This document shows, piece after piece, positions 33,612-43,247 of a stretch of 64,000 bases of DNA. Source of the stretch: Plenodomus lindquistii (lineage: Eukaryota; Ascomycota; Dothideomycetes; Pleosporales; Leptosphaeriaceae); NCBI GenBank assembly GCA_025504975.1, contig JANUWI010000010.1:806001-870000 (forward strand), given 5' to 3'. Under the pieces are notes generated by a model. The model was not told the origin of the DNA and did not search any database. It saw only the letters and a program-made list of their open reading frames with translations. The position numbers and the translations under genes are program-made. Numbering within the stretch: position 1 is the stretch's first letter; the number at the start of each line of letters is the position of its first letter.

Positions 33612-34205
33612 TTATTTGTTCTTCGTGGCAACGACTGCGAGGGATTAGCAAGCAGCCTGCAGGACGCTGCAAAGGGGAAACGTACCGGAAGGAACAATGA
33701 TGACAATCAAGAGGATGATGATGCCAACAATCAGGCACATGCGCATCTTCATGTCCTTCCACCACATTTGCTTGCGCACGCGGTTGGCGCCTCTTCGGAA
33801 GCCCTGGGCAGACACGGCGAGGTTATCGGTCTTGTCTTGCAGCGAGTCTAGGCGGGCTCCTCGCTCAGAGACCTTGTTGATGTTGTCGCGCATGATTCCG
33901 ACGGTGCTGTCAATTTCCTGCCAAGCAAGTCAGTCCATGAGGTCATTGTGGTGAGAGACGGTGTTGGGTCGCATCGCCCATGACAGCTCTGCGCAAACTT
34001 CCGGGGCAGCCTATCGACGACAGCTGCGCTGCATTTGCGCATAACGTGCAGATGCGTAGTACTGTTGCAGTAGAAGACCAGCATAACATACCGCTTGGAG
34101 TGCTGCGGTGCGGTGGTTGCCATTCTGGCCCTGGCCGCCCTGCTGTCCGCCGGCGCCGCCCGAGGGGATATATGGGTCGTACGGGGGCTCCTCGCGGGAA
34201 GACAT
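33612..34205 (-). CDS. SNC1: Synaptobrevin-type R-SNARE (Snc1/VAMP)
   Basis: Three exons: 34205-34092, 33917-33686 and 33634-33612 (introns 174 and 51 nt), giving 122 aa, close to yeast Snc1 (117). Residues 1-30 are Pro/Gly/Gln-rich and disordered. The SNARE helix covers about 32-90 and includes KVSERGARLDSLQDKTDNL, with the Arg of VSERG (residue 57) at the ionic zero layer. It is followed by the juxtamembrane KQMWWKDMKMR and a C-terminal membrane anchor (MCLIVGIIILLIVIIVPSVV). It marks secretory and endocytic vesicles and pairs with plasma-membrane Q-SNAREs. The last exon codes for only seven residues (VATKNK region) and depends on the 51-nt intron. Confidence 0.94.
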
Positions 34206-35435
34206 GTTTGGAGAAGGTGCGTAGGTGGAGGTTGGAGTTCGGAGGCGAAAGCGGTGGTTCTCGACGAAGGTGGTTGTGGTGTGGAGCGAGGTGGGTGTGG
34301 GTGTGTGGGTGACGGAAGTGGTGTGGTCAAGCCAGTCCGCTCAGCCCGGGCGGCGAACGAGGGTCGAATGTGTCAGCTTCGTTTGAGCAGTGAGGCTGGT
34401 CGTCTGCGTGAAACCTGGCGCAACGGCACAATAGATGCGACTGCAAATGTACACCGAGTTTGCGGCGTGTAGAGAGGGGTATTCTGGATGTTCAGAATCA
34501 ATAAATCAACATGAGGCTACTGATGGGCGTGACGGCATGATTCTGGCTTATGCGATGGCATGCTCTAGCTGTCGCTGCTTCCATGCCCTGCGCCACGGCA
34601 CGTGACAGCCACAGCCCCCAGCATTACGAATTTACGACGGTACGAACAGTACGATGTCGCTTGCAGGGGTGTGGGCAGCTGGCGTGGCAACACAACCTGA
34701 ACAAAGACGCCGAGATTGGCACGGTTGGCGCTGCAGACACACACCAGAGAGGCCTCGTAATCGCCCAGCCCTAGCTTCGCATGGCAAAACCTCGTCGCGG
34801 CTGCCCACCGGCCCACGGTCGGGGTGGCAGTCACCCGCCATGAGACGCGAGATGCACCACATGTCGCGTAGAGGCGACAGGGCCACAGCGGTGCAGGACC
34901 ACGACCGGTGCCTGGATTAGCAGCGGCGTCGAGGCTTTATGCAACGCATCCAATGCCCGTTTGCGGTGGGCCCTGGAGATCCGCCAAGGGGCCACACTAG
35001 AGCCATGTCTTGACTCTGGACGACCTGGGGATCTGCTACCCACTGGCTTCCGCCGAACTCCTGAAGAGCCCCAGGATCTCACTCTCCCTTTGACCTTCAT
35101 CCACCCCTCCGAGATCTCTCTCAACACGTCCGCTGTCCTGGACCACTGCTTGGAAGCCATCTTGCGCCTCACACGCCTCTCCCAACTGGCCGCCACCGTT
35201 CAGCGCCCTTAATTCCGTATTGCGTCACTCGTTCACAACCTACATTAATTGACAAATCACCTTCCTAACCCTGGACGCGCAAATCACCATTATTGCGGAT
35301 CTGTATCTGGACTGATTCCCATCCACACCTTCACTGCACGTGCCAAGAGCCCCTTCGAGCCTGGTGCTCCACCTCCATTGCGCCTGCCTCGCCTGAGCGA
35401 GCGAGCGACTATACATTGGTCACACCCCATACATT
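34206..35435. other. Divergent promoter region of SNC1 and the GH76 gene
   Basis: About 1.2 kb between opposite start codons. No gene seen; a 121-codon minus frame (35196-34831) lacks any domain and is doubtful. Confidence 0.45.
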
Positions 35436-36887
35436 ATGAAGTTCACATCCGCTCTCGGGGCCATCGGGGCCTCGACTTTATTGCTTTCTGGTACCGCTGC
35501 TGTCGAATTAGACATCACATCTCCAGGTCAGCCCCCCTGAGTCGTTGCACCCGAAAGTACAATATTGACTCTAGCAGATTCCATCAAGACTGCCGCAAAG
35601 GCCATCGCTGCCAACTTGCGAACTTACTACACCGGTGATAGACCAGGCGATGTACCCGGTAACTTACCAGACCCATACTACTGGTGGGAGTGCGGTGCCA
35701 TGTTCAATGCCTTCATTGACTATTGGTACTACACTGGCGACGACCAATACAATAAAATTACAACACAGGCTTTGCAGCATCAGATTGGAGACAACAATGC
35801 CTTTATGCCCTCGAACCAGACTAGTACGCTCGGAAACGATGACCAGGCCTTTTGGGGAATGGCTGCTATGTCTGCCGCAGAGAACAAGCTGCCAGATCTT
35901 CCAGACGGACAGCCGTCCTGGCTCACCCTTGCTCAGGCTGTTTACAATACCCAGAAGAATCGTTGGGACAACAAAACATGTGGCGGAGGCCTGAAATGGC
36001 AAATCTTCCCCTTCAACAACGGATACAACTACAAGAACACTATTTCAAACGGCTGTTTCTTCAACATTGCTTCGCGCCTCTACAAATATTCTGGAAACCA
36101 ATCGTATGCCGACTGGGCAGAGACGGCCTGGGAGTGGGAGCTTTCCGTCGGGTTGATGAGCCCCGATCTCCACTTCTTTGATGGAACGGACGATCTGCAG
36201 AACTGCACGTCTTTGAATCGCATCCAGTGGACTTACAATGCCGGCGTGCACATGTCCGGTGCCGCAGCCATGTGGAATATGGTAAGTTCTCGTGTAACAG
36301 GTGTGGTCACAGCACATGCTAATGAACGATAGACCCAAAGCGACTTGTGGCGTACACGATTGAAGGGTCTTATTGATGGCGCTGGCGTCTTCTTCAAGGA
36401 CAACGTCATGATTGAGGTTGCGTGCGAGAATAACGGCAAGTGTGATGTTGATCAGCGTTCCTTCAAGGCATACCTGTCGCGCTGGATGGGATACACCGCT
36501 ATCGTTGCACCCTGGACCGCCGAATTCATCGATCCTCTTCTGAAAGCCTCAGCTCAGGCAGCCGCCAAGCAATGCACCGGAGGCCCCAACGGCACATCAT
36601 GTGGACTTCGATGGGTTGACAATGGAAAAAATGACGGAAGCTTTGGTGTCGGTGAGCAAATGGCTGCAATGGAGGTTGTCCAGTCTTTACTCTACCCCAC
36701 AGTTGGAGGTCCAGCAACGGCAGAGAGGGGTGGTCTCTCTGCCAGCAACCCCACGGCTGGCGACGACATTCCGGATGCACCAGTCACATTCAACACTGTC
36801 ACCACAGGCGACAAGGCCGGCGCCAGTATCTTGACAATGTTGGTATTGATCAGCATCATTGTAGGTGCTTGGTGGATGATTGCATAG
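35436..36887 (+). CDS. GPI-anchored GH76 enzyme, Dfg5/Dcw1 family
   Basis: Three exons: 35436-35526, 35578-36281 and 36333-36887 (introns 51 and 51 nt), giving 449 aa. Residues 1-22 are a signal peptide (TSALGAIGASTLLLSGTAAV). The GH76 alpha/alpha barrel follows, with NLPDPYYWWECGAMF, the family's catalytic Asp pair in GNDDQAFWG (118-119), CGGGLKWQIFPFNNGYNYKN and TYNAGVHMSGAAAMW. The C-terminus has a Ser/Thr-rich region and a final hydrophobic segment (about 428-446, ILTMLVLISIIVGAWWMIA), the layout of a GPI anchor signal. Dfg5 and Dcw1 are plasma-membrane proteins that transfer GPI-linked mannoproteins to wall glucan. The first intron falls right after the signal peptide. Which of the several fungal paralogues this is cannot be told. 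Confidence 0.92.
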
Positions 36888-37535
36888 TAAAGAAAGGTGT
36901 AAGCATATATTTTTCCCCGGGCGTGTTTATTTTGGCACTGCCCTCATCATCATATACCTCATGTTTGAGCATCTATCTTCCAGATCAGGAACAAAATAAT
37001 CTGTAAAGCATCTACGTATCAACTGTTGCAATATTCGGGACCTTTTGGCGTTTATATCAACAAGTTCAAACTTGCTTTGTAGCTCATCTAGGATCATGTA
37101 TCCTTGAATCCATATCTGTGATTGCAAATCTTTGTGATCTTGGCATGTGTGATGTATGCAACTCACACAAACCTATCTATATATACGTCCCGGTGGACTT
37201 GGCCACTTGTGACAGTCGTGACATGTGCATTGACATCGAACAGACTTGGGGTTGCACATGATGGGGCACTATGAAGCTCGTAGGCTGAGTAAGGTCATTG
37301 GCTGAGATTACCAAAACGACTGCGAACATGACGTCACGCTAGGTCATTACGGCGTTAGGCGCTTTCAAACAGCATTGGAAAGGGGACATCCATGGGGTTT
37401 CGAATTATGCTATATCAATAATCACATGATCCTTAATGATTCTGCCTGAAGACTCCAAAACCTAGCGTAACACAATTTATTCCCAGCCTGTTTAAAAGAA
37501 CAAACACCAACACCACCACACCATCTCCATCAACA
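36888..37535. other. Intergenic interval with no supported gene
   Basis: About 650 bp, moderately AT-rich, no open frame. It holds the promoter of the SET gene. Confidence 0.45.
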
Positions 37536-38384
37536 ATGAACACACTCTACACCATCCGCCCCTCACCCGGCCAAGGACTCGGCACCTTTGCAAAAACCAC
37601 CATTCCCGCGGGAACCCTAATCCTCCAAGAAACACCTTTATTCAACGTCCGCGAGCCCCGCACCAACACCTCCGTCACAACCGCCTTCTCGCGCCTGGCC
37701 CCCAACCAACAAACCCAGTACCTCCACCTGCACAGCCAAACGGCACTCCCCCACGGCTCCTCGGCCCAAATAATCAACATTTTCAACTCCAACGCCTGGC
37801 AAACCGGGTCCCGAACCTCCATCTGCCCACAAGCCGCACGCTTCAACCACTCCTGCATACCCAATGCAAAGTTTGCGTGGAACCCGCGACTGAGGAAAAT
37901 CACTGTGCATGCTATTGTTGATATCCCGCCAGACGAGCAGATCGTGCTGAGCTATGAGAGGCCGTATCAGATTCGCGCGGTGAGGCAGGACAAGTTGCGC
38001 GCGGCGTATGGCTTTGTGTGTGCGTGTCCCGCGTGTGATGGTGATAATTTGGCGAGTGATGTACGGCGAGCGCGCATGGCGGTGCTGGATTCGAGGATTC
38101 GCTCGGAGAAGCGTCAGTTGTGGAAGGCGCATTGGCCGAGGTATGCGTTGGAGTTGGTGAGGTTGTTGAGGGAGGAGGGGATTGTGGGCGAGGCGTTGGG
38201 GTTGGCGTATCATGATGCGGCGTTGGGGTGGCAGAGGCATGGACGCTGGGATTTGGCAAGGGTGTGTGCAGAGGAGGAGTTGAAGGTTGTGGTTACGTCG
38301 TTTGGGATGGATTCGCCGTGTGTCGAGTCTACGGTGGGGTTTATAAAGGAGTTGAAGCAGGGGAGTATGGCGGCGGTAGGGTAG
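37536..38384 (+). CDS. SET-domain protein, putative lysine methyltransferase
   Basis: Single exon, 282 aa. The SET fold starts at the N-terminus: SPGQGLGTFAKTTIPAGTLIL is the opening strand and turn. The cofactor and knot signature RFNHSCIPNAKFAW places Asn104-His105 in the AdoMet-binding position, and IPPDEQIVLSYE contains the catalytic Tyr (about 140). A Cys cluster YGFVCACPAC (158-167) resembles the post-SET zinc site. The C-terminal 100 residues are helical and TPR-like in composition. The layout is that of small fungal SET proteins related to SET5/SMYD, but without a MYND finger. The substrate is unknown. A 251-codon antisense frame is an artefact of codon usage. Confidence 0.88.
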   Translation: MNTLYTIRPSPGQGLGTFAKTTIPAGTLILQETPLFNVREPRTNTSVTTAFSRLAPNQQTQYLHLHSQTALPHGSSAQIINIFNSNAWQTGSRTSICPQAARFNHSCIPNAKFAWNPRLRKITVHAIVDIPPDEQIVLSYERPYQIRAVRQDKLRAAYGFVCACPACDGDNLASDVRRARMAVLDSRIRSEKRQLWKAHWPRYALELVRLLREEGIVGEALGLAYHDAALGWQRHGRWDLARVCAEEELKVVVTSFGMDSPCVESTVGFIKELKQGSMAAVG

Positions 38385-38752
38385 TGTAATCAAGGCATGA
38401 TTTGTTGTGGTTGATTCTGAATGTTTCGTTGATTTGCTTGTGAAAGGGTTTGCCAGTACTTGTACTTTTTGAAATTGGAATAACTGTAGCCAGTGTGTAA
38501 GCTTGGTATACTGCTGAAGTAAATAGTACTAGTACGAAGTACTCAGATTGAAGTGCGCTGTGATCATTACTACTTCTGGCTACGTGCATGATCGCATGCA
38601 GTCTGCTCGGGTATCTCCATGTGGCGCTGCTTTTTCTCCAATGTGGGGTCAACGGTCGATCGACAATGTCACTTGACTACTTGACCTTCACGTTCTCTGC
38701 CAGGTTTGGAGGGTAAAGAATTTTTATTTCGAACGTGCAAGTTATGCCTCCA
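38385..38752. other. Interval between convergent genes
   Basis: Short AT-richer 3' region shared by the SET gene and the Cys-motif protein gene. No gene seen. Confidence 0.45.
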
Positions 38753-41200
38753 TCACGCCCACGCTGCCCATTCCTTGTCCAAGTTACTCAGTTCGCTCCT
38801 TGCCCGCTCCCACTGTCTACTGCCTGGCTCAACATCCAACATCCACTGGGTAAGACCTTTTCGCTCTCTGGATATATTCTCTTCGGCGCGCTTTCTCTCC
38901 AAAACACTGCGCGTGAGATAGGAAAAGTCATCCTGTCTAATGCTCGTGTCCCAGATGCTCCGCATGCGAGGACTGTATAGATAACAGCTCGATCCCATTT
39001 CAGGGTCTTCTCCAGGCACCAGCTGAATGGTCTTGTTGAACAAACCCGGAATTGTAGACGACAGGCTTCTGGAGTGCAGGGCAGGCCAAATCAGCTCATC
39101 GTAGCATTCCTCGCACACGGTGAATTCGGGCAATGCCGGAATGAAATGCCACGGTCTCCGAGCGACAGCCTTGTCCCTGCTGCATTCGCTTTTGTAGGCG
39201 TTGCTGCGAACCGACTGGACAAAGCGATCGACGACGACTGGTTGACCTAAAGACTGTGCCTCAGCATGCATGTCCATGAGCAGATCAAGGTAAGCACGCG
39301 AGCGTCGGGAGCTGGTACGAAAGCTGCACGTGTTCCCACTCTGATGATATGGATAGCTGGTGGGAAGCCTGGAAAGTAACCTCCGCATGCTCGGAAACAA
39401 GGCCTCCAGCATTCGCTGGTCCCGAGAGCAGACGGCAAAGTTGGCAACATACTGCCCCTCTCCGTGGCCGCGGAGCCCATACCAGTCCACACGGTCAGAT
39501 CCGACTTCTCGGTCGCCAGGACATGGTCGCTCAGTTTCAGCAATTTCTGCGAGCATATAGAACAACTCAAGTGAGCGAAGGCCTTGCTTGATTGTCAATA
39601 GCCAAGCTATGCGCATCCAGGGGTTACTAAAGTCACAAACACGCTCGACCGACCGCTCGTAAAGGTGATTTTGGGAAAAGTCTCCCGCAAATTGTGTGCC
39701 AGAGAAAGAGCTGTCGTAGCATGTGGGACACACATCAAAGTTTTCGTAACCTCTCAGACTATACCAGTCATCATGGCGAGAGGGCGTGCTCCTCGGACAC
39801 GAAGGCAATGGTCTCGCTATATCAAGTGGCGTACGGCTTCTTGTCTCGGCTATTGGCCCATTTTCAGGATATGCGTCAGGTCGAGTCAACTTTGGCTTGA
39901 CATCTCTGGCATACGACGGCACATCGGGCATGACGGCAGTACGTCTGGCAAACGGGAACGATGTGGCCCTCTGAGTGGGCGAATCAACGACTGGTGATGA
40001 GAAGGCAACCGGGGAATCGGTGTAGCCATGTCGGGGCGATGCAACGGTGGCGTGGTCGAACTGATAATGCTCCTCAGTTGGCATGCAGACATGGGCCGAC
40101 CTGTCATCGACTGGATACGGCAACGAAGAGGCCGCCGTTGCTTGTCGGAAAGGAGAAGAACGAGCAACATGCACGCGAGGGGCCGGCTCGGGCAGCGTTT
40201 CGGCCCTATCAAGGCTAGAGAGTGGCCTTGGTCGGTCTCCGACTATAGGTGGAGGGTATGTAGCATACCGGCCGGCCTCAGTCACAGGCATATGGCCAGA
40301 TGCCGGTGTCTGTGACGCGGCGGACGAGATCAGCGGGGAGGTGGGTCGAGTGCCATTTCCTCTCGAGGGCGGTCTGGTGGAAGGCGGAGACTGGTGCGAA
40401 CGAATGGGCAGTGTCGACGAGTTGGGGTGCTTTGGGGAGCTACCGAGCGACGAAGCAGAGGATCGTGGAGAGGATCGTGCAGACTGGGCGGGGTGATGAT
40501 GCTTGGACGACGGCGATGCGTGTTTGGAGCCGCGTCTAGTCGGCATGGATTGTGATGGCGGACCAGCAGCGTGCGAATTGGCGCGCAGGTCCTCTCTGTG
40601 CAGGTCACTCTTGACGAAGCTGTAGCGGGCAGGCTGGCGTTGGGTGCGCAGCCGCGTTGCGTCGTCGGCGTCGACATCTGAGTCGGAGGAGCCGTCTCGT
40701 GCGGAGGCAGTGGCCTCGAGCTGCGGCTTTGAGTAGGCGTAGGGCGTCGAAATGCGCTCGAGGATAACAGGGGGAGCGTCCGCTGTGGTCCTGATGTGGG
40801 CCAGGTTGCCGCGCTCAGCAACGCTCTGGCGCCGTCTCTGCCGGTGCTGTGCCCGTCGCACGGGGCTCTGAGAGCCGCCGTCGTCGTCAGTGGTGGGCTC
40901 CGAGACGAGCACGAAGCGGCGGTCGTCGAGAGTAGCGTCGGGGACTGCAGGCACATAGGGCGGGGTCAGGTCATGGAGCAATGAATCCTGGTCGACGGTG
41001 CCCCGCGTGTTGGCAGGCGGCTGGCCCTCGTCCTCGTGCCCCTCGTCCTCCTCTACACTCGGCGAGGGCGGCCATGTCGACTTGGGCGGGCGGGCGGCGT
41101 CGCGGGCGCGCTGTGCTGGCCGTCGAGGGGGTGTGGCTGCATGGGCTGCGTAGTGCGAGGCGTGGTCGTAGGTGTAGGGCGAGGTGCTGCTGTACCGCAT
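38753..41200 (-). CDS. Large fungal protein with DWYxLRG and paired-Cys motifs, unknown function
   Basis: Single exon, 815 aa. Residues 1-475 are low-complexity (Ser, Pro, Arg, Thr, Asp), probably disordered. The folded C-terminal part has repeated signatures. DWYSLRGYENFDVCPTCYD (478-496) is followed by DWYGLRG (572-578) with a nearby Cys (591), and later FTVCEECYDELIWPAL (693-708). CPTC and CEEC are typical zinc-ligand pairs, so one or two metal sites built from distant segments are likely, although not shown. Hydrophobic helical segments (WMRIAWLLTIKQGLRSLELF) are amphipathic and not clear membrane spans. No signal peptide. I know of fungal hypothetical proteins of this general style but no function. 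The ATG at 41200 is the first in frame. Confidence 0.8.
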   Translation of the reverse strand: MRYSSTSPYTYDHASHYAAHAATPPRRPAQRARDAARPPKSTWPPSPSVEEDEGHEDEGQPPANTRGTVDQDSLLHDLTPPYVPAVPDATLDDRRFVLVSEPTTDDDGGSQSPVRRAQHRQRRRQSVAERGNLAHIRTTADAPPVILERISTPYAYSKPQLEATASARDGSSDSDVDADDATRLRTQRQPARYSFVKSDLHREDLRANSHAAGPPSQSMPTRRGSKHASPSSKHHHPAQSARSSPRSSASSLGSSPKHPNSSTLPIRSHQSPPSTRPPSRGNGTRPTSPLISSAASQTPASGHMPVTEAGRYATYPPPIVGDRPRPLSSLDRAETLPEPAPRVHVARSSPFRQATAASSLPYPVDDRSAHVCMPTEEHYQFDHATVASPRHGYTDSPVAFSSPVVDSPTQRATSFPFARRTAVMPDVPSYARDVKPKLTRPDAYPENGPIAETRSRTPLDIARPLPSCPRSTPSRHDDWYSLRGYENFDVCPTCYDSSFSGTQFAGDFSQNHLYERSVERVCDFSNPWMRIAWLLTIKQGLRSLELFYMLAEIAETERPCPGDREVGSDRVDWYGLRGHGEGQYVANFAVCSRDQRMLEALFPSMRRLLSRLPTSYPYHQSGNTCSFRTSSRRSRAYLDLLMDMHAEAQSLGQPVVVDRFVQSVRSNAYKSECSRDKAVARRPWHFIPALPEFTVCEECYDELIWPALHSRSLSSTIPGLFNKTIQLVPGEDPEMGSSCYLYSPRMRSIWDTSIRQDDFSYLTRSVLERKRAEENISRERKGLTQWMLDVEPGSRQWERARSELSNLDKEWAAWA

Positions 41201-41791
41201 TGCTGCAGCAGCGAGTGCGTGCTAGGAGAGAAGGTCGCAAGATATAGGGGACGCCCGCCGGTTACAGGGCAAAGTCAGCGTGAACATGTCGGACCACTTG
41301 CTCTGCGAGCCCCGTGGGACGCTGCTGGCTGCTGCCGCCGTTGGGTGACGCAGAAGCTCATGTGTAATAGCGGGTCGCGACTGCCGTCTGGGGTGCTGTC
41401 TCCCCCGCCTTACTGCTTCGGGCATCGCCCTCCCGCTCGAATGCCTTGCATCACCTACGTCTGCTTAAACACACAATGAGCAATAGAATCATCATTGTCA
41501 ACTCACTTGCCATCTTCTCCTTTTGGCTATACATATAGTCTGCACACTCTCCGTGTGACCCATGTGTCGCCATATAGTGCCTTGATACACAAAGATTGAC
41601 AAGATGAGCAGACAAAGGTTTTGGCCATGACCCTCCCAAACGCCCCCAGTGTGTGCACATTTCCTACACACCATTCCATCGCCTCATTAGTAGTACAATT
41701 GGATATTAGGGTATCGAACAGTTGTAAAAAAAGGCTGGAACCATGCGCATCTTCGTAGACCGTACCAGGTCAAAACACTGTGACTCGCCTA
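41201..41791. other. Intergenic interval with no supported gene
   Basis: About 590 bp between two minus-strand genes. No supported frame. Confidence 0.45.
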
Positions 41792-43247
41792 CTAAAAGTA
41801 ATTTCCTTTCGGAATGGCACAGAAAATGCCCACTGCAACGGCAGACATGACAAGAGCACCGAGAATGGCCTGGATGAAGATTGTGTCCTGGATTTGACGG
41901 AGAGCCGGCTCTTGGATCCATACCTCACGGTCGAAGATCTTCCGGACAAGGTTGCGCTTTTCGTACTTGGCGACCCAAGGCTCGTCCTCCCATGAGTTGC
42001 TAGAGCCATGCGAGCCAAGCGTATCCATTGATTCGAGCTTCGTGTCGTAGTTCTCCGGCTCATCGTCCGATGCGAAGAGCTCCCAAGGACGAAGATGGCG
42101 ATGATGCATGCCATGGAGGACCACGCACATGCCCTTCCAGGCAGCAATCAAGGTGGAGATGCCGATGAAGAAGCCGATCAACGACAAGACGCGCCATGCA
42201 CGACCAGCAGTGCTCAAGGTCAATACAATAGCGACAACAAGGCCAGCGACGATGCCGCCAATTCCTAGGCCGCGTGCGAAGATGACACGAGGACGATTGC
42301 CGTTGCAAATGGTCCACCGAATGAAGTTGGGGTGTGCCTGGCAACGCAGAGACCATTCGACTGTGGTAATTACCTCTTGGAACGCCGATGGGTGAGTAGT
42401 ATTCTGAAGAGCATGAAGCAGCGTGGAGCGTTCCTTGGAGGACAGGTTCAGTTGGCGTGAACCACCATCGGCAATGTAGATGGAGATGATGCGATTGATC
42501 TCCTCGCGGTACGGCTGAACAGTCACTGTTGCGCGTGAGCAGGGCAGGCTAGGCAGGGAATTTGGGCAAAGAAAGACGTACAAGGCTTCCACTTCAGGCC
42601 AGCATTCTCAAACGCACCAGCTGCACGTTGAGCGTGATTGACCTTGCCGGTGACCATACTGTCATCATACGAATCAAGCGACTCCTCGCGCCGGTCAAAA
42701 CTGGTGGGTGTGCGCGGAGGAGTGAAGAACGGGTTGCTACCGCCCTTCTCTGAATGATGCGTCTTGTCATTTGCAAAGTCGGTACCTTGGAGCATGGCAG
42801 CAGCATCGGCGTTGGCAGGCTTGACACCGGGTTTTGCCTCGTTCTGATTCGACAGGTCGCTGTTCCACTCTGGGGACAGAGCCTTCTCGCTTCCAGGAAG
42901 CTCATTGAAGCGATTGCTGTAATCGCGGAACCAGAGGTAGAACTGCAGGTTCTCGGCAGAAAGCTCAATGTACTTGAGGAAGTTCATGAAGTCACGAACT
43001 GTGCAGGGCTGAGTGATGTTAGCGCAGAAAGGACAAGAAAGACGGCAAATCGTAGACGTACCGGGCAAACTCCACCAGCAATGATGCGATCGAAGGACAG
43101 AGCCTCTGGAATGCCGTGGGACATGCCACTGCTGCCAGAGTGAACAGAGTCATAGATAGACTTTTGCTTGTTCTCGCCAGAGATGGAGGCAGCCGACGAG
43201 GCCGGTGCAACATGCTCTGGGCGGCGATATGTGAGTGGGTAAACCAT
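41792..43247 (-). CDS. RGS-domain membrane protein, Rax1-like
   Basis: Three exons: 43247-43062, 43008-42582 and 42525-41792 (introns 53 and 56 nt), giving 448 aa (yeast Rax1: 435). The RGS module spans about 45-225, with VRDFMNFLKYIELSAENLQF as its helix pair and a long variable insert (about 95-180) rich in Ser/Pro. Three membrane helices follow: GIGGIVAGLVVAIVLTL, VLSLIGFFIGISTLIAAW and, at the C-terminus, FIQAILGALVMSAVAVGIFC. This RGS-plus-three-helices layout is that of Rax1, which marks bipolar bud sites in yeast, and of the related RGS proteins of filamentous fungi that tune G-protein signalling. Whether it still acts on G-alpha cannot be read. The ATG at 43247 is the first after an in-frame stop. 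Confidence 0.88.

Noticed and set aside
37638..38393. 251-codon minus-strand frame
   Set aside because: Antisense shadow of the SET-domain gene.
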